DNA of 64,000 nucleotides from Aliidiomarina soli (GTDB lineage: Bacteria > Pseudomonadota > Gammaproteobacteria > Enterobacterales > Alteromonadaceae), in the NCBI RefSeq assembly GCF_003986975.1, contig NZ_PIPO01000004.1:297930-361929 (forward strand), read 5' to 3'. Below the pieces are notes generated by a model. The model saw only the letters and a list, made by a program, of their open reading frames with translations, had not been told where the DNA came from and searched no databases. Positions 9,422-21,904 of this stretch are shown piece by piece (the first letter of the stretch is position 1; the number at the start of each line of letters is the position of its first letter). The translations under genes and the position numbers were made by a program.

Positions 9422-9786
9422 GACTGCCTCCTCATGAATCGCCTAATCTGGTCAGGTAACCTTAGTTTGGTTATATATATATTCGATTTGGTTATTTATC
9501 AAGGGTACAGGCTAAAGTATAACCGATTGCTATATTCGAATTAATTAATATTGAGATAAATCATGATTTATGCAAAAAATTATCCGACGCAGTTAGGCCA
9601 GCGGTGAGTGCGAGACCTGTATCCGCCTCGGCACCGAAAGTTTAACTTCAAGGTGGTAATCACCGTTGCCCTTGCTATACCTAGAACGACATACTTTTTG
9701 TAAGGCGAGTGCGACATTTTATCCAACGAAATCCGCTCACAGTAGGCGTATAGTGTTGGACAACACCGTAGCCAGCTCTTAAGGAG
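9422..9786. other. 365-bp divergent regulatory region of the MBL and cytochrome bd genes
   Basis: No gene is visible here. The left half is very AT-rich and contains TATATTCGA twice (9478-9486 and 9531-9539, 53 bp apart, about five helical turns). It also contains an FNR/ANR-like dyad at 9551-9564. A perfect dyad GTGTTG-GA-CAACAC lies at 9753-9766, just ahead of the cydA ribosome binding site. The AT-rich block is closest to the MBL gene and probably holds its promoter. The middle segment has no strong promoter match by eye. Confidence 0.6.
9551..9564. promoter_or_regulatory. FNR/ANR-like site
   Basis: TTGAGATAAATCAT matches TTGAT-N4-ATCAA at 8 of 10 defined positions with correct spacing. 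An oxygen-responsive regulator would suit a gene for a high-affinity terminal oxidase. The site is about 230 bp from cydA and 130 bp from the divergent MBL gene, so which promoter it serves is unclear. Confidence 0.4.
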
Positions 9787-9792
9787 ATGCTG

Positions 9793-11247
9793 ATGGAATT
9801 AGATCCACTCTTACTATCGCGAATACAGTTCGCGTTTGTTGTTTCATTTCATGCCATATTCCCGGTCTTTACGATAGGGCTGGCATCCTATATTGCCTGC
9901 CTCGAAGGTCTCTACTACAAAACAGGTAATAAAGACTGGGAGCGTCTGTCTAAATTCTGGATTCAGGTCTTTGCGGTTGTTTTCGGCATGGGCGTTGTCT
10001 CTGGCATCGTGATGGCGTTTCAGTTCGGCACCAACTGGAGTAACTTCGCTTATACGGCAGCAAACTTCCTTGGCCCGGTACTGAGCTACGAAGTGGTCAC
10101 GGCATTCTTCCTCGAAGCTGCGTTTCTCGGCGTGTTATTGTTTGGCCGCGATAAAGTGCCGCAAGGCATTCACTTCTTTGCTGCCTGCATGGTCGCATTA
10201 GGAACCTTTATTTCCTCGTTCTGGATCCTCTCGGCAAATAGCTGGATGCATACCCCGGCGGGCGTCGAAGTACGGGACGGTCTGTACTACGTGGCGAGCT
10301 GGTCAGAAGCGATCTTTAATGCGTCATTGTGGCCGCGGTTTTTCCATATGGCATTGGCGTCCTTTTTAACCGGTGGCTTTGTGGTTGCAGGGGTAAGTGC
10401 CTGGTACCTGTTACGCAAACGAGACGTTGAACTGCATGGCAGAGCATTGTCGATGACACTGTGGTTGCTTCTGTTCATAGCCCCGGCACAGGTTGTGGTG
10501 GGCGACCTCCATGGTCTTAATACATTTGAAAACCAGCCAACTAAAGTAGCGGCGATGGAAGGGAACTGGGAAACCTCGAGTGGGGTCCCGCTGTTGCTGT
10601 TTGCGATACCGGATCAGGAAAACCAGACCAACCATTTTGAAATTGCGGTACCTAAACTGGCGAGCTTCATTCTGACGCATGACTGGGACGGAGAAGTTCC
10701 CGGCCTCAACGAGGTGCCAGTCGATGAGCAGCCGCCGGTGGCCATCGTATTCTGGGCATTCCGGATTATGATTGCGATTGGTATGGCCATGGTGGCTGTA
10801 GCGGTGACTGGCTTGTTCATGCGTCGCGGTAAGCGCTATCTGACTGCCCCCTGGTTCCTCAATACCTTGCGTTTGATGGCGGTGACCCCCTTTATCGCCG
10901 TACTCGCAGGCTGGTTTGTGACCGAGCTTGGTCGGGCACCATGGCTGATTTATGAGCAGTTCAGCCATGCCGATGGGTTAACACCGTCACTCACTGGCGG
11001 AATGGCGCTCTTTACCTTGATTGGGTATATCCTTGTCTATGCGATGATCTTCAGTGCAGGTTTGTATTACCTTATGCGTGTTTTGCGTACGGGTGCAGAG
11101 CAGCACGATTATGGCTATGACAAATCCGGCAAGCGCCCTAAACGGCCATTGTCGGTGGCGGATGCTGACTGGGAAGAAGACGATGAAACGCGCAGTAAGT
11201 GGAATACTACCGCGCAAGATCTTGCTGACGAACAAGGAGCACGCTAA
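9793..11247 (+). CDS. cydA: Cytochrome bd-type ubiquinol oxidase subunit I (CioA-like)
   Basis: This is the 484-residue quinol-oxidising haem subunit of a terminal oxidase that reduces O2 to water at the inner membrane. The ATG at 9793 is chosen because AAGGAG ends six bases before it; an ATG at 9787 directly abuts that ribosome binding site. H20 in SFHAIFP corresponds to the haem b595 ligand. GDLHGLNTFENQPTK leads into a short Q-loop, then GWFVTELGRAPW. The short Q-loop and overall length match the cyanide-insensitive CioA branch rather than the long-loop E. coli CydA. Its stop overlaps the cydB start by one base. Confidence 0.95.
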   Translation: MELDPLLLSRIQFAFVVSFHAIFPVFTIGLASYIACLEGLYYKTGNKDWERLSKFWIQVFAVVFGMGVVSGIVMAFQFGTNWSNFAYTAANFLGPVLSYEVVTAFFLEAAFLGVLLFGRDKVPQGIHFFAACMVALGTFISSFWILSANSWMHTPAGVEVRDGLYYVASWSEAIFNASLWPRFFHMALASFLTGGFVVAGVSAWYLLRKRDVELHGRALSMTLWLLLFIAPAQVVVGDLHGLNTFENQPTKVAAMEGNWETSSGVPLLLFAIPDQENQTNHFEIAVPKLASFILTHDWDGEVPGLNEVPVDEQPPVAIVFWAFRIMIAIGMAMVAVAVTGLFMRRGKRYLTAPWFLNTLRLMAVTPFIAVLAGWFVTELGRAPWLIYEQFSHADGLTPSLTGGMALFTLIGYILVYAMIFSAGLYYLMRVLRTGAEQHDYGYDKSGKRPKRPLSVADADWEEDDETRSKWNTTAQDLADEQGAR

Positions 11248-12254
11248 TGGTTGAGCCAGTATTTGATTTAGTCTATATCTGGGCTGGGATCATCGCCTTC
11301 GGTGTCATCATGTATGTATTGATGGACGGCTTTGACTTAGGCCTTGGCATGTTATTTCCATTTGCCCCGGATGAAGACGCGCGTGACGTAATGATGAACT
11401 CAATTGCGCCGGTATGGGATGGTAATGAAACCTGGCTGATTCTCGGCGGGACGGGGTTATTAGCCGCGTTCCCGCTGGTTTACGCGGTCTTTTTACCTGC
11501 CTTGTATATTGGTGTTTTCCTGCTTCTGGCCGGGCTTATTTTCCGAGGGGTCGCCTTTGAGTTTCGTTTTAAGGCGAAAAGCTCGCGTTACCTGTGGAAC
11601 TGGTCGTTTACCATTGGTTCAACGGTGGCGGCATTCGCTCAGGGCGCTGTGGTGGGGGCCTATATTGAAGGGTTCGAAACACAGAACATGCAGTATGTGG
11701 GCGGAGCCTTTGACTGGCTGACTCCTTTTACGGTGTTAACCGGGTTGGGGCTGGTAGCGGGTTATGCGTTGCTGGGTGCGACCTGGTTAATTATGAAGTC
11801 GGAGGGTTATATTCAGGCCTGGGCTTATAAAATAACACCCTGGTTACTGCTGGCCGTGCTCGTAGTCTTTGCCTTAATCAGTGTGTGGACGCCGATCATC
11901 GACCCATTTGTGGCAGACCGCTGGTTCGGTGGGGTAAGTTTGATCTGGATTTTACCAATACTGGCCTTGCTCTGTGCCTACCGGATCTTCAGCAGTGTTC
12001 GGCAAAAGCGCAATGGAACGCCGTTCTTAGCCACCATGGGGATGTTTATCTTTACCTACCTCGGCTTACTGGCAAGTAAGTTTCCCTACGTGGTACCGCC
12101 CAGCTACACCCTTTGGGATGCGTCATCAGCGCATGAGTCACAGCTCTTTTTGTTAATTGGACTGCTCTTCGTGATCCCGTTCGTTCTCGCCTATACCGCC
12201 TGGACCTACTGGGTTTTCCGCGGCAAGGTCAAAGCTGGGGAGGGGTACCATTAA
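11247..12254 (+). CDS. cydB: Cytochrome bd-type ubiquinol oxidase subunit II (CioB-like)
   Basis: The 335-residue partner of the upstream subunit has eight or nine predicted membrane helices. The conserved start MYVLMDGFDLGLGMLFPF and the motif APVWDGNETWLILGG are typical of CydB/CioB. The TAATG junction with cydA indicates translational coupling. No CydX-sized gene follows, because cydD starts directly after the stop. Small CydX subunits belong to the E. coli type, so the absence fits the CioAB assignment. Confidence 0.95.
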   Translation: MVEPVFDLVYIWAGIIAFGVIMYVLMDGFDLGLGMLFPFAPDEDARDVMMNSIAPVWDGNETWLILGGTGLLAAFPLVYAVFLPALYIGVFLLLAGLIFRGVAFEFRFKAKSSRYLWNWSFTIGSTVAAFAQGAVVGAYIEGFETQNMQYVGGAFDWLTPFTVLTGLGLVAGYALLGATWLIMKSEGYIQAWAYKITPWLLLAVLVVFALISVWTPIIDPFVADRWFGGVSLIWILPILALLCAYRIFSSVRQKRNGTPFLATMGMFIFTYLGLLASKFPYVVPPSYTLWDASSAHESQLFLLIGLLFVIPFVLAYTAWTYWVFRGKVKAGEGYH

Positions 12255-13874
12255 GTGTCCGCCTCGTCGTATCTGAGTAATCTGCAACACCAACTGACGG
12301 GCTCGCTTTGGCGAGCCCGTTTGTATAGTGCGGTGCATGGGTTGGTAGTGATTGCCAGTATGCTGGCGCTGACCTGGTGGGTTCATCGCAGCGTTGAGGA
12401 AGCGACGGTGCATCTGGCGTCGATGATGCTGGCGTTGGCCTTTTTCGGCCTGCGCGCTGCGAGCGGGGCGGCTGCGCAAAACGCTTGCCAGACGCTCGGA
12501 GAGCAGGCCGAACAACTGGCACGGGACACTCTGCAGTGGAGCTGGCAACAAGCAGAGGACGGTTCCACGGCGGCACAGATTGAACGCGCCAACCTGATGG
12601 TTGAACCTGTCGAGCGTTTGTATGCTTACTTTGCCCGGTTCCAGCCACAACTTTGGGTGGCGTGTACGACGCCGCTGGCTATTCTGCTGGTAGTAGCCTG
12701 GCTGGACTGGATTGCCGCGCTGTTCTTGCTCCTCTCAGCACCGTTGATTCCTGTTTTTATGGCGCTGGTTGGAATGGGGGCTGAACGCCTTAATCAGCAG
12801 CATCTTGCCACTACCCAGCGCTTAGCTGGCCTGTTTGTGGACAGGGTGCGGGGCTTGACCAACCTGCAGCTTTTTTCAGCCACCGACAAGGCGGTCAATG
12901 ATATTGCCGGTGCTGGCGATGACATGCGTCAGGCCAATATGGCGACCTTGCGCATTGCATTTTTGTCCTCGGCGGTGCTTGAGTTCTTTTCCGCGGTGGC
13001 GATTGCCGCGGTGGCTATTTACGTTGGCTTTGCCTTGCTCGGTTATTATTCAATAGGCCCCGCCGCCTCGCTGACCTTTTTTGCCGGGCTGAGTGTGTTG
13101 GTATTGGCACCCGAATTCTTTCAGCCACTGCGCACCCTATCGGCACATTACCATGACCGTGCGTCGGCGCTGGCGGCGGCCGACCTTCTCGACCGCGAAC
13201 AGCGTCGAGCTAAAAAGTTTGCGGACTATAGCGTCCCTCAACATGGCTCGGATCTGCGTATTGAACACCTGAGCTTTACTTACCCGGGTAGTCGATTGCC
13301 CGCGATCGAAGACTTTTCACTTCGCGCGAGACCGGGGCAACTGGTGCTACTCAACGGACCGTCAGGAAGTGGTAAAAGCACCTTGCTGAAATTGTTAACC
13401 GGGCAGCTTGCCTTGTCCGCTGCTGAAGCGCATCAGCGGGTCGAACTACCCTGTATGGATCATATCGCTTACATGGCCCAGCAACCCTACTTTGTGTTTG
13501 GTTCGCTGGCTGACAATCTACGGTTGGTTAAAGCAGACGCCAGCGATGAACAACTCCATCAGGCGCTGGCATTTGCTGAGTTGACGCTGCCATTGGAGAC
13601 CTCTGTGTATGAACGGGGGCAGGGCCTGTCCGGCGGCGAACAACGCCGGCTGGCATTAGCACGGATGCATCTGCAGCCGTCACCCTTGATGCTTTTTGAT
13701 GAGCCAACCGCTGCTCTGGATGGGTCGACAGCACGATCAATTATCGATGCCATTGTCGGTTTAAAAAAACGCGGGCACATTGTGCTGGTGGCCAGCCATG
13801 AGCCTGAGTTTGAGGCCGTGGCTGAGCATATTATTGCGGACCTGAGCGGAGGTGACCATGTGGCACCGCACTGA
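12255..13874 (+). CDS. cydD: ABC transporter CydD, thiol export for cytochrome bd assembly
   Basis: The 539-residue half-transporter has an N-terminal six-helix exporter domain (about residues 20-310) and a C-terminal ATPase. Walker A is GPSGSGKS, the signature LSGGEQRR and Walker B LMLFDEP. With CydC it exports glutathione and cysteine to the periplasm and is needed for haem insertion into cytochrome bd. The start is a GTG immediately after the cydB stop, so coupling is likely. It overlaps the start of cydC. The four-gene order oxidase-exporter is a complete assembly unit. Confidence 0.93.
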   Translation: MSASSYLSNLQHQLTGSLWRARLYSAVHGLVVIASMLALTWWVHRSVEEATVHLASMMLALAFFGLRAASGAAAQNACQTLGEQAEQLARDTLQWSWQQAEDGSTAAQIERANLMVEPVERLYAYFARFQPQLWVACTTPLAILLVVAWLDWIAALFLLLSAPLIPVFMALVGMGAERLNQQHLATTQRLAGLFVDRVRGLTNLQLFSATDKAVNDIAGAGDDMRQANMATLRIAFLSSAVLEFFSAVAIAAVAIYVGFALLGYYSIGPAASLTFFAGLSVLVLAPEFFQPLRTLSAHYHDRASALAAADLLDREQRRAKKFADYSVPQHGSDLRIEHLSFTYPGSRLPAIEDFSLRARPGQLVLLNGPSGSGKSTLLKLLTGQLALSAAEAHQRVELPCMDHIAYMAQQPYFVFGSLADNLRLVKADASDEQLHQALAFAELTLPLETSVYERGQGLSGGEQRRLALARMHLQPSPLMLFDEPTAALDGSTARSIIDAIVGLKKRGHIVLVASHEPEFEAVAEHIIADLSGGDHVAPH

Positions 13875-15537
13875 CTGGCAGCGGCTGAAACCATGGCTTG
13901 GGGTATGGGAACAACAGCGCGGCCCGCTATTTGCTGGAATCATGCTGATGCTGGTGACAGCATGGGCAGGCATTGCGCTGCTCGGTTTGTCAGCTTGGTT
14001 TATCAGTGCCGCCGGGCTGTTTGTGGTGGCCTTCGATATATTTCTGCCAGGGGCCGGTATTCGCGCACTGGCGCTTATACGCACGGTAGCACGGTATTTC
14101 GAACGGGTGCGTAACCACGACCTGGTTCTGAACTGGCAAAATCGTTGGCGGGTGCGATTGTTCAAGGGACTGATGACGCTGTCAGTGACCAGTACTGAAC
14201 GCTTTCGCGCCGCTCGTTTGTTGCAGCGGTTAACTCAGGATTTGAGTGCGCTGGATGATTTATATCTGCGTATCCTTGGCCCCTTGCTTGTCGCCAGCAT
14301 CAGTGCGGTTGTACTCGGTGCTGCATTCTGGTTGCTGCATCCCGCGTTGGCTGCGGTGATCTGGATATGCAGCCTGGTTTTGCTTCTGCTACTGACCACT
14401 GTGTTTGCTCAACGCCTGCGACGTCTGTCCGCTAGGGAGTTGGGTGATAGTGAGTATTTACGTCAGCAGGCGGTTGAGTTTGTTCAGTGTAAAGCGGAGT
14501 TACATGCCTGGGGCGTGTTGACCCCGGCGGTCAGGGAAGTGGCACAGGCCCGTTTACAGCTGGGGCAAACTCAACATCAGTTGCGTCGTCGGTTAAGCTG
14601 GTTGCAGCTGGCGCTGGAGGGCTTTGGTCATGGTCTGCTGATCGTCATGCTTGGGTTGGCCATGTGGTTGTCATTTCAAGAGGCTTTCAGCACGCCGTTA
14701 GCCTTATTTGCCGCCTTTGCTGTGCTAGCGAGCATCGATGTCTGGCAGCCCTTGGCCCAGGCGATGCTGTTATGGGGCCGGGTGCAGGGCGCGAGTGAGC
14801 GTTTACAGGGGTACCTGAGGCGAGCGCTGGAATTGCCATCGGTTCACCCGTCAACGGATGAGAACAGACCGCAGCATGCACCTTCTATTCAGGTATCTGA
14901 GGTCGTCATTGAAAACAGACCATTAACCGCAAAAAGCCTTAGTATGACGGTTGCACAGCAGCAGCTTATTTTGCTCAAAGGCCATTCCGGCTGCGGCAAA
15001 ACCAGCCTGCTGCACGCCATTGCGGGGCTTCTGCCGCTGCAGCAGGGCAAGATTGAATTTCGCCACCAGGGTCAACCTATTGCCCGACCTGAATTTACTC
15101 TGCTAACCCAATACACACATATTTACAGCGCCACCGTTGCCTCGAACCTGCGGATGGCGCGAACCGGAGTAACCGATGAAATGCTTTGGCAGGCTTTAGA
15201 AATTGTCGAGCTCGCCGATGACATAGAGGGACTGCCGGAACAGCTCGACACCTGGTTAGGTGATGGCGGGGTGCAGCTCTCAGGTGGCCAGGCAAGACGT
15301 CTCGCACTGGCACGGTGCTTGTTGCATCCAGCTCCATTGATGCTGCTGGATGAGCCTTTTAGCGGTGTTGGCGTGGCCCAAAGTGAGCGGATTTGGCGCT
15401 CAATTCAGCCCTTGTTGAAAGGCAAAACGGTGATTTGTGTGACTCATCAGGCGCTGCCTGAGGTTGGGCCTGAAGGCAGTGATATCACGGTGGATCCGAT
15501 AGTGCAGCAGGATTTTGAATTGTGCTATGATCGCTAG
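13858..15537 (+). CDS. cydC: ABC transporter CydC, partner of CydD
   Basis: The 559-residue half-transporter has an exporter membrane domain followed by an ATPase: Walker A GHSGCGKT, signature LSGGQARR and Walker B LMLLDEP. The ATG at 13858 lies five bases after GGAGG; an in-frame GTG at 13852 overlaps that ribosome binding site and is less likely. The gene overlaps the end of cydD by 17 bp. Position directly after cydD separates it from MsbA-type exporters. No clear terminator was seen before pabA. Confidence 0.92.
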   Translation: MWHRTDWQRLKPWLGVWEQQRGPLFAGIMLMLVTAWAGIALLGLSAWFISAAGLFVVAFDIFLPGAGIRALALIRTVARYFERVRNHDLVLNWQNRWRVRLFKGLMTLSVTSTERFRAARLLQRLTQDLSALDDLYLRILGPLLVASISAVVLGAAFWLLHPALAAVIWICSLVLLLLLTTVFAQRLRRLSARELGDSEYLRQQAVEFVQCKAELHAWGVLTPAVREVAQARLQLGQTQHQLRRRLSWLQLALEGFGHGLLIVMLGLAMWLSFQEAFSTPLALFAAFAVLASIDVWQPLAQAMLLWGRVQGASERLQGYLRRALELPSVHPSTDENRPQHAPSIQVSEVVIENRPLTAKSLSMTVAQQQLILLKGHSGCGKTSLLHAIAGLLPLQQGKIEFRHQGQPIARPEFTLLTQYTHIYSATVASNLRMARTGVTDEMLWQALEIVELADDIEGLPEQLDTWLGDGGVQLSGGQARRLALARCLLHPAPLMLLDEPFSGVGVAQSERIWRSIQPLLKGKTVICVTHQALPEVGPEGSDITVDPIVQQDFELCYDR

Positions 15538-15566
15538 CCTTAAATGACCCTTGCAGCGGTGCCCGA

Positions 15567-16196
15567 ATGCTGGCCATGATCGACAATTACGATTCGTTTA
15601 CCCACAACCTGGTGCGCTATTTTCGTGAGCTAGGGCAAGAGGTAGAAGTGCTCCGTAATGATCAGGTTAGCCTTCAGCAGTTAAGGGATATGGCACCTGC
15701 GGCCTTGTTAATATCGCCGGGACCAGGAACACCGAATGATGCCGGGATAAGCCTGGCCGCGATTGAGCAATTTGCCGGAGAGATACCCATTCTTGGGGTC
15801 TGTCTTGGTCACCAGGCAATTGCTCAGGTATTCGGCGCTGACGTGGTGTCCGCTAAACAGGTCATGCATGGTAAGCGTTCACCGGTCCGTCATTCGGGCA
15901 AGGGAATATTTTCGGGTATTGCATCGCCGTATCAGGTGACTCGCTATCATTCCTTGGCGGTTGCGGCGGAATCGCTGCCGACCGCACTGGTGGTGGACGC
16001 CTGGATTGATGATGGAGCTGTTGATGGTGGCGAAATCATGGCCGTCCGTCATCGCGATATGCCAGTATATGGTGTGCAGTTTCACCCGGAGTCGGTGGTG
16101 ACCGAACATGGTCATACCCTGTTAGCTAATTTTTGTCGTTTAGCTGGACTGCCAGTAGACGTTGATATAGACACTTTGGCTGCAGGCCTGTCATAA
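15567..16196 (+). CDS. pabA: Aminodeoxychorismate synthase glutaminase subunit
   Basis: The 209-residue class I glutamine amidotransferase has the catalytic triad visible: C79 in GVCLGHQ, then H173 and E175 in QFHPES. PGPGTPNDAG is the oxyanion-loop motif. TrpG and PabA share this fold. I favour PabA because no trp genes are near and because argD lies close downstream, as beside pabA in enterobacteria. It would supply ammonia to PabB for folate synthesis; in some bacteria one subunit serves both enzymes. pabB is not in the window. An in-frame ATG three codons downstream is an alternative start. Confidence 0.85.
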   Translation: MLAMIDNYDSFTHNLVRYFRELGQEVEVLRNDQVSLQQLRDMAPAALLISPGPGTPNDAGISLAAIEQFAGEIPILGVCLGHQAIAQVFGADVVSAKQVMHGKRSPVRHSGKGIFSGIASPYQVTRYHSLAVAAESLPTALVVDAWIDDGAVDGGEIMAVRHRDMPVYGVQFHPESVVTEHGHTLLANFCRLAGLPVDVDIDTLAAGLS

Positions 16197-16225
16197 CAGG
16201 CTGCAATTAAGAGTAATGATAAGTG

Positions 16226-16254
16226 GTTAAGGCGCGCACGTCTGGTGATATACT
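16226..16254 (+). promoter_or_regulatory. Candidate extended -10 promoter for the HDOD gene
   Basis: TGATATACT gives an extended -10 (TGn then TATACT, 16249-16254). GTTAAG at 16226-16231 is a weak -35 about 17 bp upstream. The predicted start is some 27 bp before the GTG codon. Confidence 0.4.
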
Positions 16255-16287
16255 CGGCGGTGAGTTAAGCATAGGAGTTGGTATTTA

Positions 16288-17475
16288 GTGTCTCAATCTG
16301 CGCAGTTTCCTGCCTCATCTAAAACTGAGTCACCTGATCGAGTTAATGTTTTAGCGCGAAGATTTATTAACTATTTGATTAGTTTAAATTTCGCGCGTGG
16401 CCAGTTTAACTCAGAAGAAGGATTGGTTGACGACGATGAAGCGATTAGCCGTGAGCTTCTGGCTGTTGAACAGAAGCGCCGTGCGGAAAAAGCCAAGTTA
16501 AGTGCAGTTCAGGATAAAGTGCGCCGGGACGTCGAGCTGCGCATGCAAAAGCGATTGTACAGAGAAACGGCAAAGCGTCTTGAGGACCAGCAGTTTATTC
16601 GTGAACGAGTGCTGATGTTGGCGGAAAATACCCCTGCCTTGCTCGATTTAATGTTTGCCCCTTCGGCCTCGTCAAAACGGGTTGAAGAACTGTCTCAGGG
16701 TCTCGACTGGCTGCATGTTGGCGTGGTCAAAATCGTCAATATGCCACCCTTCCTGGACCCGAATGACCCCAAGAGAACCAAAATAAATAACTATCGCGGT
16801 GCCCTGAACTTTATCGGTGCCGAAGATATTAAAGTCATAGCGCCAGCGCTAACCATGCAGAACTGGCTACCACCGGCTGAGCCTCCGTTTACCTTATTGC
16901 GGCGCAAACTGTGGCAACATGTTATGGCCACCGCTGTCGTATGCCAGCGTTTAGCCGAGCTAAATGGCAAACTTGACCCTGCGATTGCCTTTAACACCGG
17001 CATGTTTCATGAAATGGGCAAAGTGACCCTGGCTCGTCTGTATCTGCGTGTGTTTGAAGATGTGCGGCAAAAAATGTTTGAAGAACTGCGCAGCGAGAAA
17101 ACCTCAACCAGATACAATGCACTGATGCATGTGGAACCTGATCAGCAGTTTTTGCGCGATATGATGCTAAAACAGGAACGTGTGGTTACCAAACTTTTGT
17201 TTGAAGGGTTTGAAATGCGCCATTTGCCGTTGGCACAGATCTACGCTGACTACGCGAAAGCGAAAACTTTCGAGGATACCTCCGGCTACTCACGTCTGTT
17301 GTGGCAGGCTAATACCTTCAGTGAATTTCGCATGCTCCACGCTGCTAATCTGGCGTCTCTGGATGATGGCAAGCGGATGTTTGCGGCCACCCGTTTAAAT
17401 GGTAAAACCATTGTGGAGTTGCGTAAGCTCAACCTGAAAAAGCTCATTCTGACCCGGAATCGGGAGAGCGAATAA
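16288..17475 (+). CDS. HDOD domain-containing signalling protein
   Basis: The 395-residue protein has a charged, probably helical N-terminal part (about residues 45-115, rich in Glu, Lys and Arg), followed by an HDOD domain, a catalytically inactive relative of HD phosphohydrolases. The segment FNTGMFHEMGKV resembles the HD region. HDOD proteins act in signalling and regulation, often linked to c-di-GMP or stress, but no specific role can be read here. Translation starts at a GTG ten bases after AGGAG. It is followed by a 219-bp gap holding a large hairpin. Confidence 0.78.
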   Translation: MSQSAQFPASSKTESPDRVNVLARRFINYLISLNFARGQFNSEEGLVDDDEAISRELLAVEQKRRAEKAKLSAVQDKVRRDVELRMQKRLYRETAKRLEDQQFIRERVLMLAENTPALLDLMFAPSASSKRVEELSQGLDWLHVGVVKIVNMPPFLDPNDPKRTKINNYRGALNFIGAEDIKVIAPALTMQNWLPPAEPPFTLLRRKLWQHVMATAVVCQRLAELNGKLDPAIAFNTGMFHEMGKVTLARLYLRVFEDVRQKMFEELRSEKTSTRYNALMHVEPDQQFLRDMMLKQERVVTKLLFEGFEMRHLPLAQIYADYAKAKTFEDTSGYSRLLWQANTFSEFRMLHAANLASLDDGKRMFAATRLNGKTIVELRKLNLKKLILTRNRESE

Positions 17476-17530
17476 AAGCAGCTCTCAGCTATTGCACATT
17501 GTGCTATTCCGATAGCCGATTATTTTTGCC

Positions 17531-17567
17531 TAAGTATCCAGTTTTGCCCGGTAAAATCGGATACTTA
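17531..17567. other. Long imperfect hairpin upstream of argD
   Basis: TAAGTATCC and GGATACTTA pair perfectly. After one A-C mismatch and a G-T pair the stem continues with four A-T pairs around a 7-base loop, giving about 14 pairs. No T-run follows on either strand, so it is a poor intrinsic terminator. It lies in the 219-bp gap between the HDOD gene and argD; the rest of the gap shows only a weak -10 (CATAAT, 17643-17648). Confidence 0.55.
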
Positions 17568-17676
17568 TGCAACTCTCCTGAAAGACTACTTACGCTCCCT
17601 AAACAAGCCCTTGTATAGACAGACAAATGCGCTCTGAAGTGGCATAATAGTCAGCTTAATATGTCTTGTTGATTGA

Positions 17677-19969
<2,293 letters not shown>

Positions 19970-19979
19970 GGAGAGTTAA

Positions 19980-21461
<1,482 letters not shown>

Positions 21462-21491
21462 GTAAGCGCGCAACCTTAATGTTCTAAAACG

Positions 21492-21515
21492 CCAGGTAGC
21501 CAGTTGGCTACCTGG
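21492..21515 (+). other. Strong hairpin between astD and the DUF3802-like gene
   Basis: CCAGGTAGCC and GGCTACCTGG form a perfect 10-bp stem on a 4-base loop. There is no following T-run. It ends four bases before AGGA, the likely ribosome binding site of the next gene. It could be an mRNA-stability or processing element separating the ast genes from the next gene. Confidence 0.55.
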
Positions 21516-21537
21516 TGGCAGGAACCGAAGCCTAATT

Positions 21538-21888
21538 ATGATTGTTGAAAGTGATGGTTATGTAGAGCTCATTCAATACCTGACTGAGCATCTGGAAATG
21601 TTTGAACATCCTTCTGATGGTGCAGAGCGCGCTAGCTTCACCGTGCGTGAACAGCTGGAAGACTCTTTGTCTGACAAGATTATGCGCGTCAGCCAACAAC
21701 ATGATGTAAGCCAGGAGCTACGCTTCGATATTGTGCGCGAGGCAGATGCTATTCTGTATGATCTGGAGGAAGTGTTGGCGTCGGTATTAAATCAGCAGCC
21801 GACACCGTCGCAACAGACATTTATCGAGGAGTTCACCGGCCTGGTGAAAAACCTGCTCGATGCCCGCATTAGTGAAGCAGGCGGTTAG
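21538..21888 (+). CDS. Small DUF3802-like protein
   Basis: The 116-residue acidic protein is soluble and probably all helical, with no signal peptide or membrane segment. The pattern VESDGYVELIQYLTEHLEMFE, then DIVREADAILYDLEEVL and EEFTGLVKNLLDA, resembles DUF3802, a family I recall from Shewanella and relatives; I cannot verify this here. Function is unknown. It follows astD on the same strand and ends in a terminator that overlaps its stop. Confidence 0.65.
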   Translation: MIVESDGYVELIQYLTEHLEMFEHPSDGAERASFTVREQLEDSLSDKIMRVSQQHDVSQELRFDIVREADAILYDLEEVLASVLNQQPTPSQQTFIEEFTGLVKNLLDARISEAGG

Positions 21889-21904
21889 CCTGCTTCACTT
21901 TTAT
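21871..21904. terminator. Intrinsic terminator overlapping a stop codon
   Basis: AGTGAAGCAGGC and GCCTGCTTCACT pair around GGTTA, followed by TTTTATT. The stem includes the last codons and TAG stop of the upstream gene and lies between convergent genes. Confidence 0.85.

Noticed and set aside
17529..17539. The pilus-locus motif GATACTTAGG on the minus strand upstream of argD
   Set aside because: It is one arm of a local hairpin, and a single 10-mer match in 64 kb on both strands is not rare enough to link it to the pilus motif.
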